Shown here in pieces: positions 6,951 to 13,746 of a stretch of 16,854 bases of DNA (position 1 is the stretch's first letter; every line of letters starts with the position of its first letter). The DNA is from Holophaga sp. Its GTDB lineage: Bacteria > Acidobacteriota > Holophagae > Holophagales > Holophagaceae. Made by a program: the position numbers and the translations under genes. Where the stretch lies: assembly GCA_030691225.1 (NCBI GenBank), contig JAUYES010000640.1, positions 1-16,854 of the forward strand. Direction: 5' to 3'. The notes beneath the pieces were generated by a model, which ran no database searches, was not told where the DNA came from, and was given only the letters and a program-made list of their open reading frames with translations.

Positions 6951-8146
6951 AAAAGCGAATCCTTTTTGTGGATGACGAACCCAATGTGTTGAGTGGCCTA
7001 CAACGAATGCTCCGCAGCATGCGCGATGACTGGGAAATGATTTTTGTCGATAGTGGCCCCAAGGCCCTTCAGGAGATGGCACAACGGTCGTTTGATGTGG
7101 TCATCTCCGATATGCGAATGCCTGGCATGAATGGCGCGGAACTCTTGCGAGAGGCCATGCGGCTCTATCCCGCTACGGTTCGCATTGTGCTTTCAGGCCA
7201 CGCCGAACATGATCTCGTCAACCAATGCGTGGGAGTTGCCCATCAATACATTTCAAAGCCGTGCGATCCCGACCAGCTGAAGTCCATGATCCAAAATGCC
7301 ACTATCATCAGCGGAAAACTGGTTGATGAAGGCGTCAAACGCATCGTCGGATCAATTGAGAGTCTCCCAAGTGCACCTCGCTTATACACAGCCTTGGAGG
7401 CAGCACTTAAGGACGAAAACAGCTCCATGCAAGCATTGGCCGAGATCATCCAGCAAGACATAGGCATGACGGCCAAGATCTTAAAACTCGTCAACAGCTC
7501 GTTTTTTGGATTGCGTCGAACCATCGAGAATGCTCAGGAGGCCGTGAACTACCTGGGCATCGACACGATCAAAGGACTGGTTCTTGTTAATGGCGTTTTT
7601 GAAAACGCTCATCCTCTTTCCTTCAGCGCTTTAACGCTGGATGACCTTTGGGCCCATACTCTCTCGGTTGCCAATGGCGCCAAGATTCTGGCGAAGGTCG
7701 AAAATCTGGATCGGCACCTTCAAGAGGAGACCTATATTGGCGGCGTTCTCCACGATATTGGCGTGCTTGTTTTGGCGACCCAGTTCCCCAAGCAGTACGA
7801 GCGAGTCACCGAATTGGTCAGAACCGAGCACATCAGTATTCCAATCGCGGAACAATGGGAATTCGGTGTTACTCACGCCGATATCGGAGCCTATTTGCTC
7901 GGTCTTTGGGGTATCCCCGCCTCCATTCTCAAAATCGTAAGCCTTCATCACCGCCCTCGATTCACCCAAGACAAAATTTTTTCACCCTTGCTAGCTGTGC
8001 ATCTGGCCGATGTTTTCTGCGGTTCTCATTCCGGCAATACGTTGTTCGAAGCTAGTTCCCTTGATACCACCATGCTTGAAGCACAAGGCTTCAGTCCTCA
8101 CTTGGAACGCTGGCGAACCTGCATCGATGAACACTCAATCAACTGA
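6947..8146 (+). CDS. response regulator: REC-HDOD
   Basis: A 399-residue protein with a receiver (1-120: D9/D10, D55 in VVISDMRMPGMNG, S83, K104 in ISKP) joined to an HDOD domain (about 133-340). HDOD domains are HD-like helical modules, usually non-enzymatic, that relay signals by protein contact. Here they show LPSAPRLY, the QDIGMTAKILKLVNSSFFG helix pair, and GVLHDIG (267-272) with H269/D270, plus later H310 and H334/H335. So some HD-type residues survive, more than usual for HDOD. The start ATG overlaps the kinase stop by four bases (ATGA), with GGAG at 6935-6938. Strong coupling to the kinases suggests it is their direct phosphate acceptor. Metal-dependent activity cannot be excluded. 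Confidence 0.9.
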   Translation: MKKRILFVDDEPNVLSGLQRMLRSMRDDWEMIFVDSGPKALQEMAQRSFDVVISDMRMPGMNGAELLREAMRLYPATVRIVLSGHAEHDLVNQCVGVAHQYISKPCDPDQLKSMIQNATIISGKLVDEGVKRIVGSIESLPSAPRLYTALEAALKDENSSMQALAEIIQQDIGMTAKILKLVNSSFFGLRRTIENAQEAVNYLGIDTIKGLVLVNGVFENAHPLSFSALTLDDLWAHTLSVANGAKILAKVENLDRHLQEETYIGGVLHDIGVLVLATQFPKQYERVTELVRTEHISIPIAEQWEFGVTHADIGAYLLGLWGIPASILKIVSLHHRPRFTQDKIFSPLLAVHLADVFCGSHSGNTLFEASSLDTTMLEAQGFSPHLERWRTCIDEHSIN

Positions 8147-8164
8147 CCTGGCCTCGGAGGCACC

Positions 8165-9316
8165 GTGTTTCAAAAAATTCTGCTCGTGGATGATGACGAC
8201 AATATCTTGCAGGGCTATCAGCGCAATCTGCATCGCCACTTCAATCTCGAAGTTGCCACGCTAGGCCCCCAGGCCATCCAGCTCCTGGAAGATCATGGCC
8301 CCTTCGCTGTGATGGTTTCGGATATGCGAATGCCAGGGATGTCCGGGTTGGAACTGCTGGAGGTAGCCCGCCAACGCTGGCCGGGCATGATCCGCATAAT
8401 GCTCACCGGCAACGCGGATCAGCGTACTGCCATGGATGCGGTGAACCATGGCCAGGTCTTTCGTTTTTTGACCAAACCCTGTCCATCTGAGGATTTGGCG
8501 CTCGCCATTGAGGCAGGATTGCGTCAATACCACCTACAAGAAGCCGAAAAAACGCTTCTCGAAAAAACCTTAACTGGTAGCCTTCAGGTACTCACCGACC
8601 TCCTGTCTCTTCTGGATCCCGAATCTTTCGGTTGGGCCCAGATCATTCGCGACCGGGCATGTCGAGTGGCCCTTCACCTTGGTTACCCAAATATCTGGTG
8701 TCTCGAAATCGCAGCATTGCTCGCCCCCATCGGTAAGCTGACTCTCCCCGCTGGATTGGAAGCGAGAATGCAAGCTGGAGGTCCAATGAATGCGCAAGAA
8801 CTCCATTTGCTTGAGCGCATTCCAGAAACTGGAGCTCGGCTTCTGGAATCAATTCCTCGCCTTGAGGATGTCGTGGAAATTGTTCGATACCAAAACAAAC
8901 GCTATAGCGGAGCCGGGTTTCCGCCCACTTCCCTTAAGGGCGACAACATCCCCTGGGGTGCGCGAATCCTATCGCCGCTGCAGCATTTCACCAATATCGA
9001 GCGCACCCGCAAAAGCATTTTTGTCGCCATGGAAGAAGTCAAATTACACGCTGCCTGGTATGACGCGCAGGTAATCGCGGCGATGGAGCATTGCCTGTTG
9101 CCGCTGCCGGGTGGCGTTAAGGTGCCCGAAAAAGTCAGCCCACGCCCCACGCGTGTTCTCGAAGCAGGGATGTGTCTAGCGGCGGACCTTAAGACTCAAA
9201 CAGGCAAGACCCTGATTTATTCTGGCACTCGCCTATGCCCACCGCATCTCATGTTGATTCGCGATATGGGGGAGTTGCTGGGTCTTGAAGAACCAGCTTA
9301 TGTGCTCGAAACCTGA
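8165..9316 (+). CDS. response regulator: REC with degenerate HD-GYP-like output domain (first copy)
   Basis: A 383-residue protein. The receiver is at 1-120, with D53 in VSDMRMPGMSG, T81 and K104 in LTKP. A helical stretch leads to an HD-GYP-like domain at about 135-300 and a C-terminal tail (about 325-383) resembling the small domain that often follows HD-GYP in this class of regulators. In true HD-GYP cyclic-di-GMP phosphodiesterases one expects HDIGK, HH and GYP motifs. Here they are APIGK (187-191), YQNKRYSG with no His, and GFP (251-253), so the metal ligands are missing and hydrolysis is unlikely. It may be a scaffold or a ligand sensor. The start is GTG 8165 behind GGAGG (8156-8160), 18 bases after the HDOD gene. 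The next gene encodes a paralogue. Confidence 0.85.
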   Translation: MFQKILLVDDDDNILQGYQRNLHRHFNLEVATLGPQAIQLLEDHGPFAVMVSDMRMPGMSGLELLEVARQRWPGMIRIMLTGNADQRTAMDAVNHGQVFRFLTKPCPSEDLALAIEAGLRQYHLQEAEKTLLEKTLTGSLQVLTDLLSLLDPESFGWAQIIRDRACRVALHLGYPNIWCLEIAALLAPIGKLTLPAGLEARMQAGGPMNAQELHLLERIPETGARLLESIPRLEDVVEIVRYQNKRYSGAGFPPTSLKGDNIPWGARILSPLQHFTNIERTRKSIFVAMEEVKLHAAWYDAQVIAAMEHCLLPLPGGVKVPEKVSPRPTRVLEAGMCLAADLKTQTGKTLIYSGTRLCPPHLMLIRDMGELLGLEEPAYVLET

Positions 9317-9328
9317 GCGAGACCTGCC

Positions 9329-10477
9329 ATGAATTCCAAAATCCTGTTCGTGGATGACGAGGAAAACATTCTGCTGGCCTATACCCGAAGCCTGCGGAAG
9401 CGATTCCAGTTGGATACGGCCATCGGCGGCAAGGAAGCCCTTTACCGATTAAAGCATGATGGGCCATACGCTGTGCTCATCACCGACATGCGCATGCCGG
9501 GCATGGACGGTGTGCAACTGCTGGAAGAAGTGCGACTGCTTTATCCGGATACCGTTCGCATGATGTTGACCGGTAATTCTGACCAGCAAACCGCCACCGA
9601 CGCCGTGAACAAAGGGGCTATTTTTCGGTTTTTGTCCAAACCCTGCGAAACCGAGGACCTGGCCTTAGCCCTCAAGGCCGCCCTGGAACAACACCGTTTG
9701 CTAACGGTAGAAAAGGATTTGCTTGAGCGCACGCTTAAGGGCGCCATTTTGATGCTGGGCGAATTGCTCTCCATGCTCGATCCAGCCTCTTTTGGTCGTT
9801 CTCAACAAGTTGCTGATCTGGCCAAACAAATCGCGAACGAAATGGAAATGGACAATGCCTGGATGATGGAAGTTGCCGCGATCTTGGCCCACATTGGCAT
9901 CCATACACTGCCACCTACCGTGCTGGCCAAGATGCAGAGCGGTGCCTTTCTCAGTGGCGTGGAACGAGAGATGTGCCACTCCATTCCAGAAACGGGGGCC
10001 AATTTAATTCGCTGCATTCCTCGTCTCGATGACGTTGCGAGCATCGTCTATTACGCGCAGAAGAATTTCAACGGCACGGGCTTTCCTCTGGATGATGTCA
10101 AAGGTGATTTGATACCCGAAGGGGCGCGAATTCTTCGAGTGGCCTCCGATTTCGTTACCCTCATGGTTCAAAAGGGTTCTTCCGGCGCCGCGATCCAGGA
10201 TATGGCCACTCGATTGGCCTGGTACGACCCCAAAGTCGTGCAAACCCTACGCGGTCTCATCACGCGAACAGAAGACATCGATGATCAATTGCCAGTTCGC
10301 TCCGTAGCTTTTGGTGAACTTCAGGTGGGGCAGCGCTTGGCTGAAAATGTCGAAACCCTTGGCGACTGGATGGTTTTGCCTCGCAATACCGTGATCGGCC
10401 GAACGCATCTAGAAAAAATGCGCAATTTTCAACGGCTCGGTGGCCTTAAAGAACCGATGTTTATCTTTGACGAATAG
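9329..10477 (+). CDS. response regulator: REC with degenerate HD-GYP-like output domain (second copy)
   Basis: A 382-residue paralogue of the preceding protein, sharing its layout. The receiver has D9/D10, D53 (LITDMRMPGMDG), T81 and K104 (LSKP). Next comes an HD-GYP-like domain and a C-terminal module (about 323-382) ending NFQRLGGLKEPMFIFDE, a tail common in REC/HD-type regulators. The HDIGK position reads AHIGI (187-191), H217 lies in HSIPETG, and the HHE..GYP region reads YYAQKNFNGTGFP. Thus most metal ligands are gone, though not the same ones as in the first copy. ATG 9329 begins 12 bases after the upstream stop, with only a weak GAG-rich ribosome binding site. It is the last gene of the run. 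No strong terminator follows directly. Confidence 0.85.
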   Translation: MNSKILFVDDEENILLAYTRSLRKRFQLDTAIGGKEALYRLKHDGPYAVLITDMRMPGMDGVQLLEEVRLLYPDTVRMMLTGNSDQQTATDAVNKGAIFRFLSKPCETEDLALALKAALEQHRLLTVEKDLLERTLKGAILMLGELLSMLDPASFGRSQQVADLAKQIANEMEMDNAWMMEVAAILAHIGIHTLPPTVLAKMQSGAFLSGVEREMCHSIPETGANLIRCIPRLDDVASIVYYAQKNFNGTGFPLDDVKGDLIPEGARILRVASDFVTLMVQKGSSGAAIQDMATRLAWYDPKVVQTLRGLITRTEDIDDQLPVRSVAFGELQVGQRLAENVETLGDWMVLPRNTVIGRTHLEKMRNFQRLGGLKEPMFIFDE

Positions 10478-10547
10478 CACCAGGAGCTTAGATTCGCTTT
10501 CCTGATAATTTTCTTTGATGAGAGCTTCCACGGAAAAACCGCTGTAT

Positions 10548-10574
10548 CGCGGAGCAGGAACCTTCTCCGCGTTT
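10548..10574 (+). terminator. hairpin after the signalling operon, weak terminator candidate
   Basis: CGCGGAG (10548-10554) pairs perfectly with CTCCGCG (10565-10571) around a ten-base loop, followed by only three T residues. It lies 70 bases past the last stop codon of the operon. The short T-tract makes intrinsic termination doubtful. Confidence 0.3.
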
Positions 10575-10696
10575 CCCGAACCTCCGCGCGCCCCCCGCGC
10601 CAAGCTATTTGAGACAGGAGGCACTTCAGAGTCTTCTGTTGTGAAAAGCGCCCTTGACCCTGTCGTCACCCAACCGTTGCTGCTCCGCCAAGAGGG

Positions 10697-10791
10697 CGAA
10701 GGTCCCTCCTGCGACGGGGATTTACGTGAGGGTATACTGTGATTTCAACCCACGCTCCCGATGCTGGCCCTGCCAGCGCCGGGGACCTTCG
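10697..10791 (+). other. candidate structured RNA element
   Basis: CGAAGGTCCC (10697-10706) pairs perfectly with 10782-10791, enclosing two further helices. One is CGGG (10715-10718) with CCCG (10757-10760), continued by CGTG/GGT (10725-10733, two bases bulged) with ACCCACG (10748-10754). The other is GCTGGC (10763-10768) with GCCAGC (10772-10777). This would be a three-way junction of about 95 bases. It matches no riboswitch consensus I know. Alternative pairings exist, for example CCTTCGAAGG is self-complementary, so a regulatory role is only a suggestion. Confidence 0.2.
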
Positions 10792-11095
10792 AAGGCCGGA
10801 AAGCTAACATTCCGAGTGGTCTCAAAAAGCGGGTCGGGCCACGCGAGTGAATCCTAACTTTTCAAGAGGTCCAGGTTTTTGGGATCAGGCCATCATCCCC
10901 CTGTCCTATCGTTAATGGCGCAACCGTTTCTCGCTTTGTTTTCATCGCTGGTCTTCGGGATGGTGAACTAGGCCGGAAGTTCGCATATTTCCGGATTACA
11001 GTAGGACTAAGGGACTATTGCCAAGGCTTCCTTCCTGGTCCAGATTCATCCTCATAGAGCCACACGATGAGAAATGGTGCCCCAGGGAGGATGGC

Positions 11096-11407
11096 GTGAA
11101 TGATGTCATGCAAGACCCGGAATGGCGACGCGGGAACGTTGTGTCCCTGAATGAACTCCTACAAGGCGCGGATCCTTTTTTCCGGAAGACGGTGCAGGAG
11201 ATTCTGGCTCTGGAATCGTTCGAAATGGACGAGACGCTTCCCAACCTCCAGCTTCCAGTGGAGATCCTGGATGCCATCGGAGAGTTCAAGGGGTCTGGAT
11301 CCAGGCAGGATTGGGACGTGTTCCGCGCCAACCTAATGGCCTTCGGCGAAGCCGGGATCTTGGTGGACCTGAGCCCCTTTGACTTTGAAACGGATGTATT
11401 CCGATGA
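11096..11407 (+). CDS. hypothetical protein, unrecognised
   Basis: A 103-residue acidic, probably soluble protein. I do not recognise a family. It contains the segments RRGNVVSLNELLQGADPFF and LPVEILDAIGEF, and has no signal peptide, membrane segment or repeat. GTG 11096 is chosen because AGGGAGG (11084-11090) lies five bases upstream; the open frame goes back to 11018 without further support. The good ribosome binding site and balanced composition argue that it is real. Downstream lies a broken PAS gene, so the protein may be part of an operon now decayed, or itself a remnant. Confidence 0.5.
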   Translation: MNDVMQDPEWRRGNVVSLNELLQGADPFFRKTVQEILALESFEMDETLPNLQLPVEILDAIGEFKGSGSRQDWDVFRANLMAFGEAGILVDLSPFDFETDVFR

Positions 11408-11492
11408 ACCCGAGGGCCCTGATCCTGGCTCGACGTGAGGGTTGTTCCCGATGAAATGGTCGCTTGGTTGCATGGGATGAAAGCGGAAAGAA

Positions 11493-11618
11493 ATGGCCAA
11501 GAGAGACCGTGAGCTAAAATTCCAGACCCTCTTCGAATCCGTCAGCGACACAGTGCTCCTGATGAAGGGGGATCGCTTCATCAAGTGCAATTTGAAGACA
11601 CTGCAGGCGTTCGGTTGA
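11493..11618 (+). pseudogene. truncated PAS-domain sensor gene (first 41 residues)
   Basis: From ATG 11493 the frame encodes 41 residues that read as the opening of a PAS sensor protein: a short charged lead, then ELKFQTLFESVSDTVLLM and GDRFIKCNLKTLQAFG. This matches the typical start of PAS domains (FRxLFExxxDxIxLM, DxxIxxCNxxxLxxFG). A TGA then falls exactly where the PAS domain would continue, with another TGA two codons on. No other frame continues the domain before the receptor gene begins at 11652. The remaining roughly 70 residues of PAS and any kinase are absent. It is probably a relic of a sensor kinase gene lost by deletion or replacement. Confidence 0.65.
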
Positions 11619-11651
11619 CGATGAGTAAACACCCCCCGAAAGGAGATCTCC

Positions 11652-13730
11652 ATGCTGCCCACCGGCAAACCCGCTCTTTTTCCCGTTCTAGTGGTCTGCC
11701 TCGCCTCGGGAGCTCCCGTCCGGGCCCAGGGAGTGTCGGATCTGGATGCTGAGCTGCAAGCCCTCCTGAACACGCCTATCAGCGTCTCCAGCACCAAGGC
11801 GGAGGGGATCCTCCGGACGCCCTCCACGGTTTCGGTCATCGACCGGGAGACCATCCGGCGCTACAACCTCCAGACGGTGGACGAGGCCCTGGCCCTGGTG
11901 GCGGGCGTGGATGTCATGCGAACGCACCAGAAGCGGGATATCGTCACGGTGCGAGGGATGCTCCAGGAGCACTATTCCTCCAAGGTGCTCCTCCTCATCG
12001 ACGGCATCCCCTCCTGGATCGCCAACACCGGCGAGAGTAACCCCTACCGTATCGATCCGAGCGATGTGGAACGGATCGAAATCCTGCGGGGACCGGCCTC
12101 GGTCCAGTACGGCTCCAACGCCTATGTTGGGGCTGTGAATATCGTGCTGCGCAAGCCCGCCACCTCCGAGGCGGAAGCCCACACCGCGGCCCTCTCCCAG
12201 GGTGGGTACCTGGGCGGCGCGCGCCTGAACATGGCTTGGGGGGATGACAAGCGCCTGATGGTGGCGGCGAACGTGAACAACATGGAAGGCCCCCGTACGC
12301 CCTTCACGGACGAGGGGGTCACGTCCGGAGGCGTGAAGCGGGCGCCCATCACGGCCCCCTTCCAGGACTACGAGCGGGTGAGGAACGCCTCCGTATCCTT
12401 TCAATGGGGCATGCACCATGTCCTGCTCAACACGTACCGGGGGGACGAGGGATTCCTGGGAAACAGCCCCCTCTTCCCAAACCCCAGCGTCACCTATCTG
12501 GGGGATGGCATCGGGAACAACCAGTTCACCCGCGGCCATCTGGTGAACTACACCGTGGACGCCACCCTCGGTCAGGACTGGGGCCTGAAGGCTGGCGCCA
12601 CGTACGATTGGCAGGAGCGGGATTTTTCACGCCGGGGCGACGACGCCATCCGCTCCGATATCATCGGGCTGCGCACCTCGGCCTTCCTCAAGCTGAACTG
12701 GCAGATGATCAAGGTCCTGGGCCTGGAATTCGGCAGCGACTGGGAGAAACGGGAATCCAAGGAGTATTCGAGATACACGAAAGCCACCGGCGCCACCCTC
12801 GAAGATTTCATTACGCCCGGACGCTCCGTTTCGGAAAAATCCGCCTTCCTCCAGGGCAAGCTCGATCTGGGCAACTTCGTCGTCGTCCTGGGAGGGCGCT
12901 ACACCAAGAACGATCTAGCGGGCTCGAACATTTCCCCCCGCCTCACGGCCGTCTACCAGTTCAATGATCGCAATAGCCTGAAATTCATCGCGGGGAGAAG
13001 CTTCCGGGCTCCAACCCTTTTCGAGCTCTTCTTCGCGGCGAGCACCGTGAACGGGAACCCGGCCCTCGAGCCAGAGAAGGCGACCTCTGTGGAAGTAGCC
13101 TACCTCACGGCCTTCAAGGGATTCTTCGTGCAAGCCCTGGTCTACACGGGCAATTACGAAGACAAGATCATGCGCATCGCCGATCCGCTCCCTGGCATTC
13201 CCACCCACAAGCTCTACACCAATGGCGGCACCTTCAAGGCCACGGGTCTGGAGTTCGAAATCAAATACGCCAATCCGAAGCTGGTGGATGGCTTCCTCAA
13301 CGTCGATTACCTGCTGAAGACCGACGGCGGGGATGAGGTGGCCAGCGACCCTAACCACTACAATTTCAAATACGTGCCCAATTACAAGCTCTCCGCAGGC
13401 CTTTCCAAATCCTTCGGCGATTGGTTCTGCTCCGCCAATGGCACGTATAGGGCCAAGATGAACGGCCCCGAAAATTCCTTCCGGCTGGATGGTACCGGAG
13501 CGTGGGTCCAGGGGCCCTCCCAGGAGATCACTGGCCAGACCATCTACTCCGTGAACCTGGGATACACCCACACCATCCGGGAGACGAAGATCACCCACAC
13601 CCTTTCGGTCAAGAACGTGGGGGACAAAGAGCTGCAAACCCCTGATTACATGCGCAGGGCGGGCCTCTACACCGTACCCACGGACGGACTCGGCCGCCAG
13701 GCGAGCTACACCATGCGGTTCAATTTCTGA
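11652..13730 (+). CDS. TonB-dependent outer-membrane receptor
   Basis: This 692-residue protein should import a scarce ligand (siderophore, cobalamin or similar) across the outer membrane using TonB/ExbBD energy; the ligand is not predictable. Residues 1-25 form a signal peptide with a likely cut after VRA. A short segment LQALLNTPISVSSTKAEG precedes the plug (about 54-168), which shows TPSTVSVIDRETIRR, LLLIDGIP and VERIEILRGPASVQYGSNAYVGAVNIV, all standard. The rest is the 22-strand barrel with GRSFRAPTLFELF, NPALEPEKATSVEV and a terminal Phe (MRFNF). ATG 11652 follows GAAAGGAG (11638-11645). The kinase gene starts 16 bases after the stop, so they form an operon. No TonB protein is encoded in the window. 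Confidence 0.92.
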   Translation: MLPTGKPALFPVLVVCLASGAPVRAQGVSDLDAELQALLNTPISVSSTKAEGILRTPSTVSVIDRETIRRYNLQTVDEALALVAGVDVMRTHQKRDIVTVRGMLQEHYSSKVLLLIDGIPSWIANTGESNPYRIDPSDVERIEILRGPASVQYGSNAYVGAVNIVLRKPATSEAEAHTAALSQGGYLGGARLNMAWGDDKRLMVAANVNNMEGPRTPFTDEGVTSGGVKRAPITAPFQDYERVRNASVSFQWGMHHVLLNTYRGDEGFLGNSPLFPNPSVTYLGDGIGNNQFTRGHLVNYTVDATLGQDWGLKAGATYDWQERDFSRRGDDAIRSDIIGLRTSAFLKLNWQMIKVLGLEFGSDWEKRESKEYSRYTKATGATLEDFITPGRSVSEKSAFLQGKLDLGNFVVVLGGRYTKNDLAGSNISPRLTAVYQFNDRNSLKFIAGRSFRAPTLFELFFAASTVNGNPALEPEKATSVEVAYLTAFKGFFVQALVYTGNYEDKIMRIADPLPGIPTHKLYTNGGTFKATGLEFEIKYANPKLVDGFLNVDYLLKTDGGDEVASDPNHYNFKYVPNYKLSAGLSKSFGDWFCSANGTYRAKMNGPENSFRLDGTGAWVQGPSQEITGQTIYSVNLGYTHTIRETKITHTLSVKNVGDKELQTPDYMRRAGLYTVPTDGLGRQASYTMRFNF

Positions 13731-13746
13731 CAAGCGGGAGGGCACG

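Larger units (their letters stand above)
10478..11095. other. 618-base gene-free region with foldable inverted repeats
   Basis: No ORF here has a ribosome binding site plus a recognisable motif. The region does hold several inverted repeats. These are the hairpin at 10548-10571, a nested set at 10697-10791, and CCGGAA/TTCCGG at 10973-10978/10989-10994. It separates the central cluster from the GC-richer receptor-kinase region and may carry promoters for what follows, but I find no convincing -35/-10 pair. Confidence 0.45.

Noticed and set aside
8165..10477. Calling the two regulators active cyclic-di-GMP phosphodiesterases
   Set aside because: The HD pair and the later His pair needed for metal binding are not present in either protein.
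10515..10742. Plus-strand ORF of 75 codons after the signalling operon
   Set aside because: It has no ribosome binding site, is Pro/Arg/Ser-rich, matches no motif, and overlaps the hairpin and the candidate structured region.
10697..10994. Known riboswitch (cobalamin or c-di-GMP) upstream of the receptor operon
   Set aside because: I looked for the conserved cobalamin box and the GEMM core sequences and found neither.
11616..11618. Selenocysteine or readthrough at the TGA ending the PAS fragment
   Set aside because: A second in-frame TGA follows after one sense codon, and the downstream frame has no PAS similarity.
11688..12539. Long minus-strand ORF (283 codons) inside the TonB receptor gene
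   Set aside because: It is antisense to a clear receptor, has no ribosome binding site or motif, and reflects the high third-position GC of the real gene.
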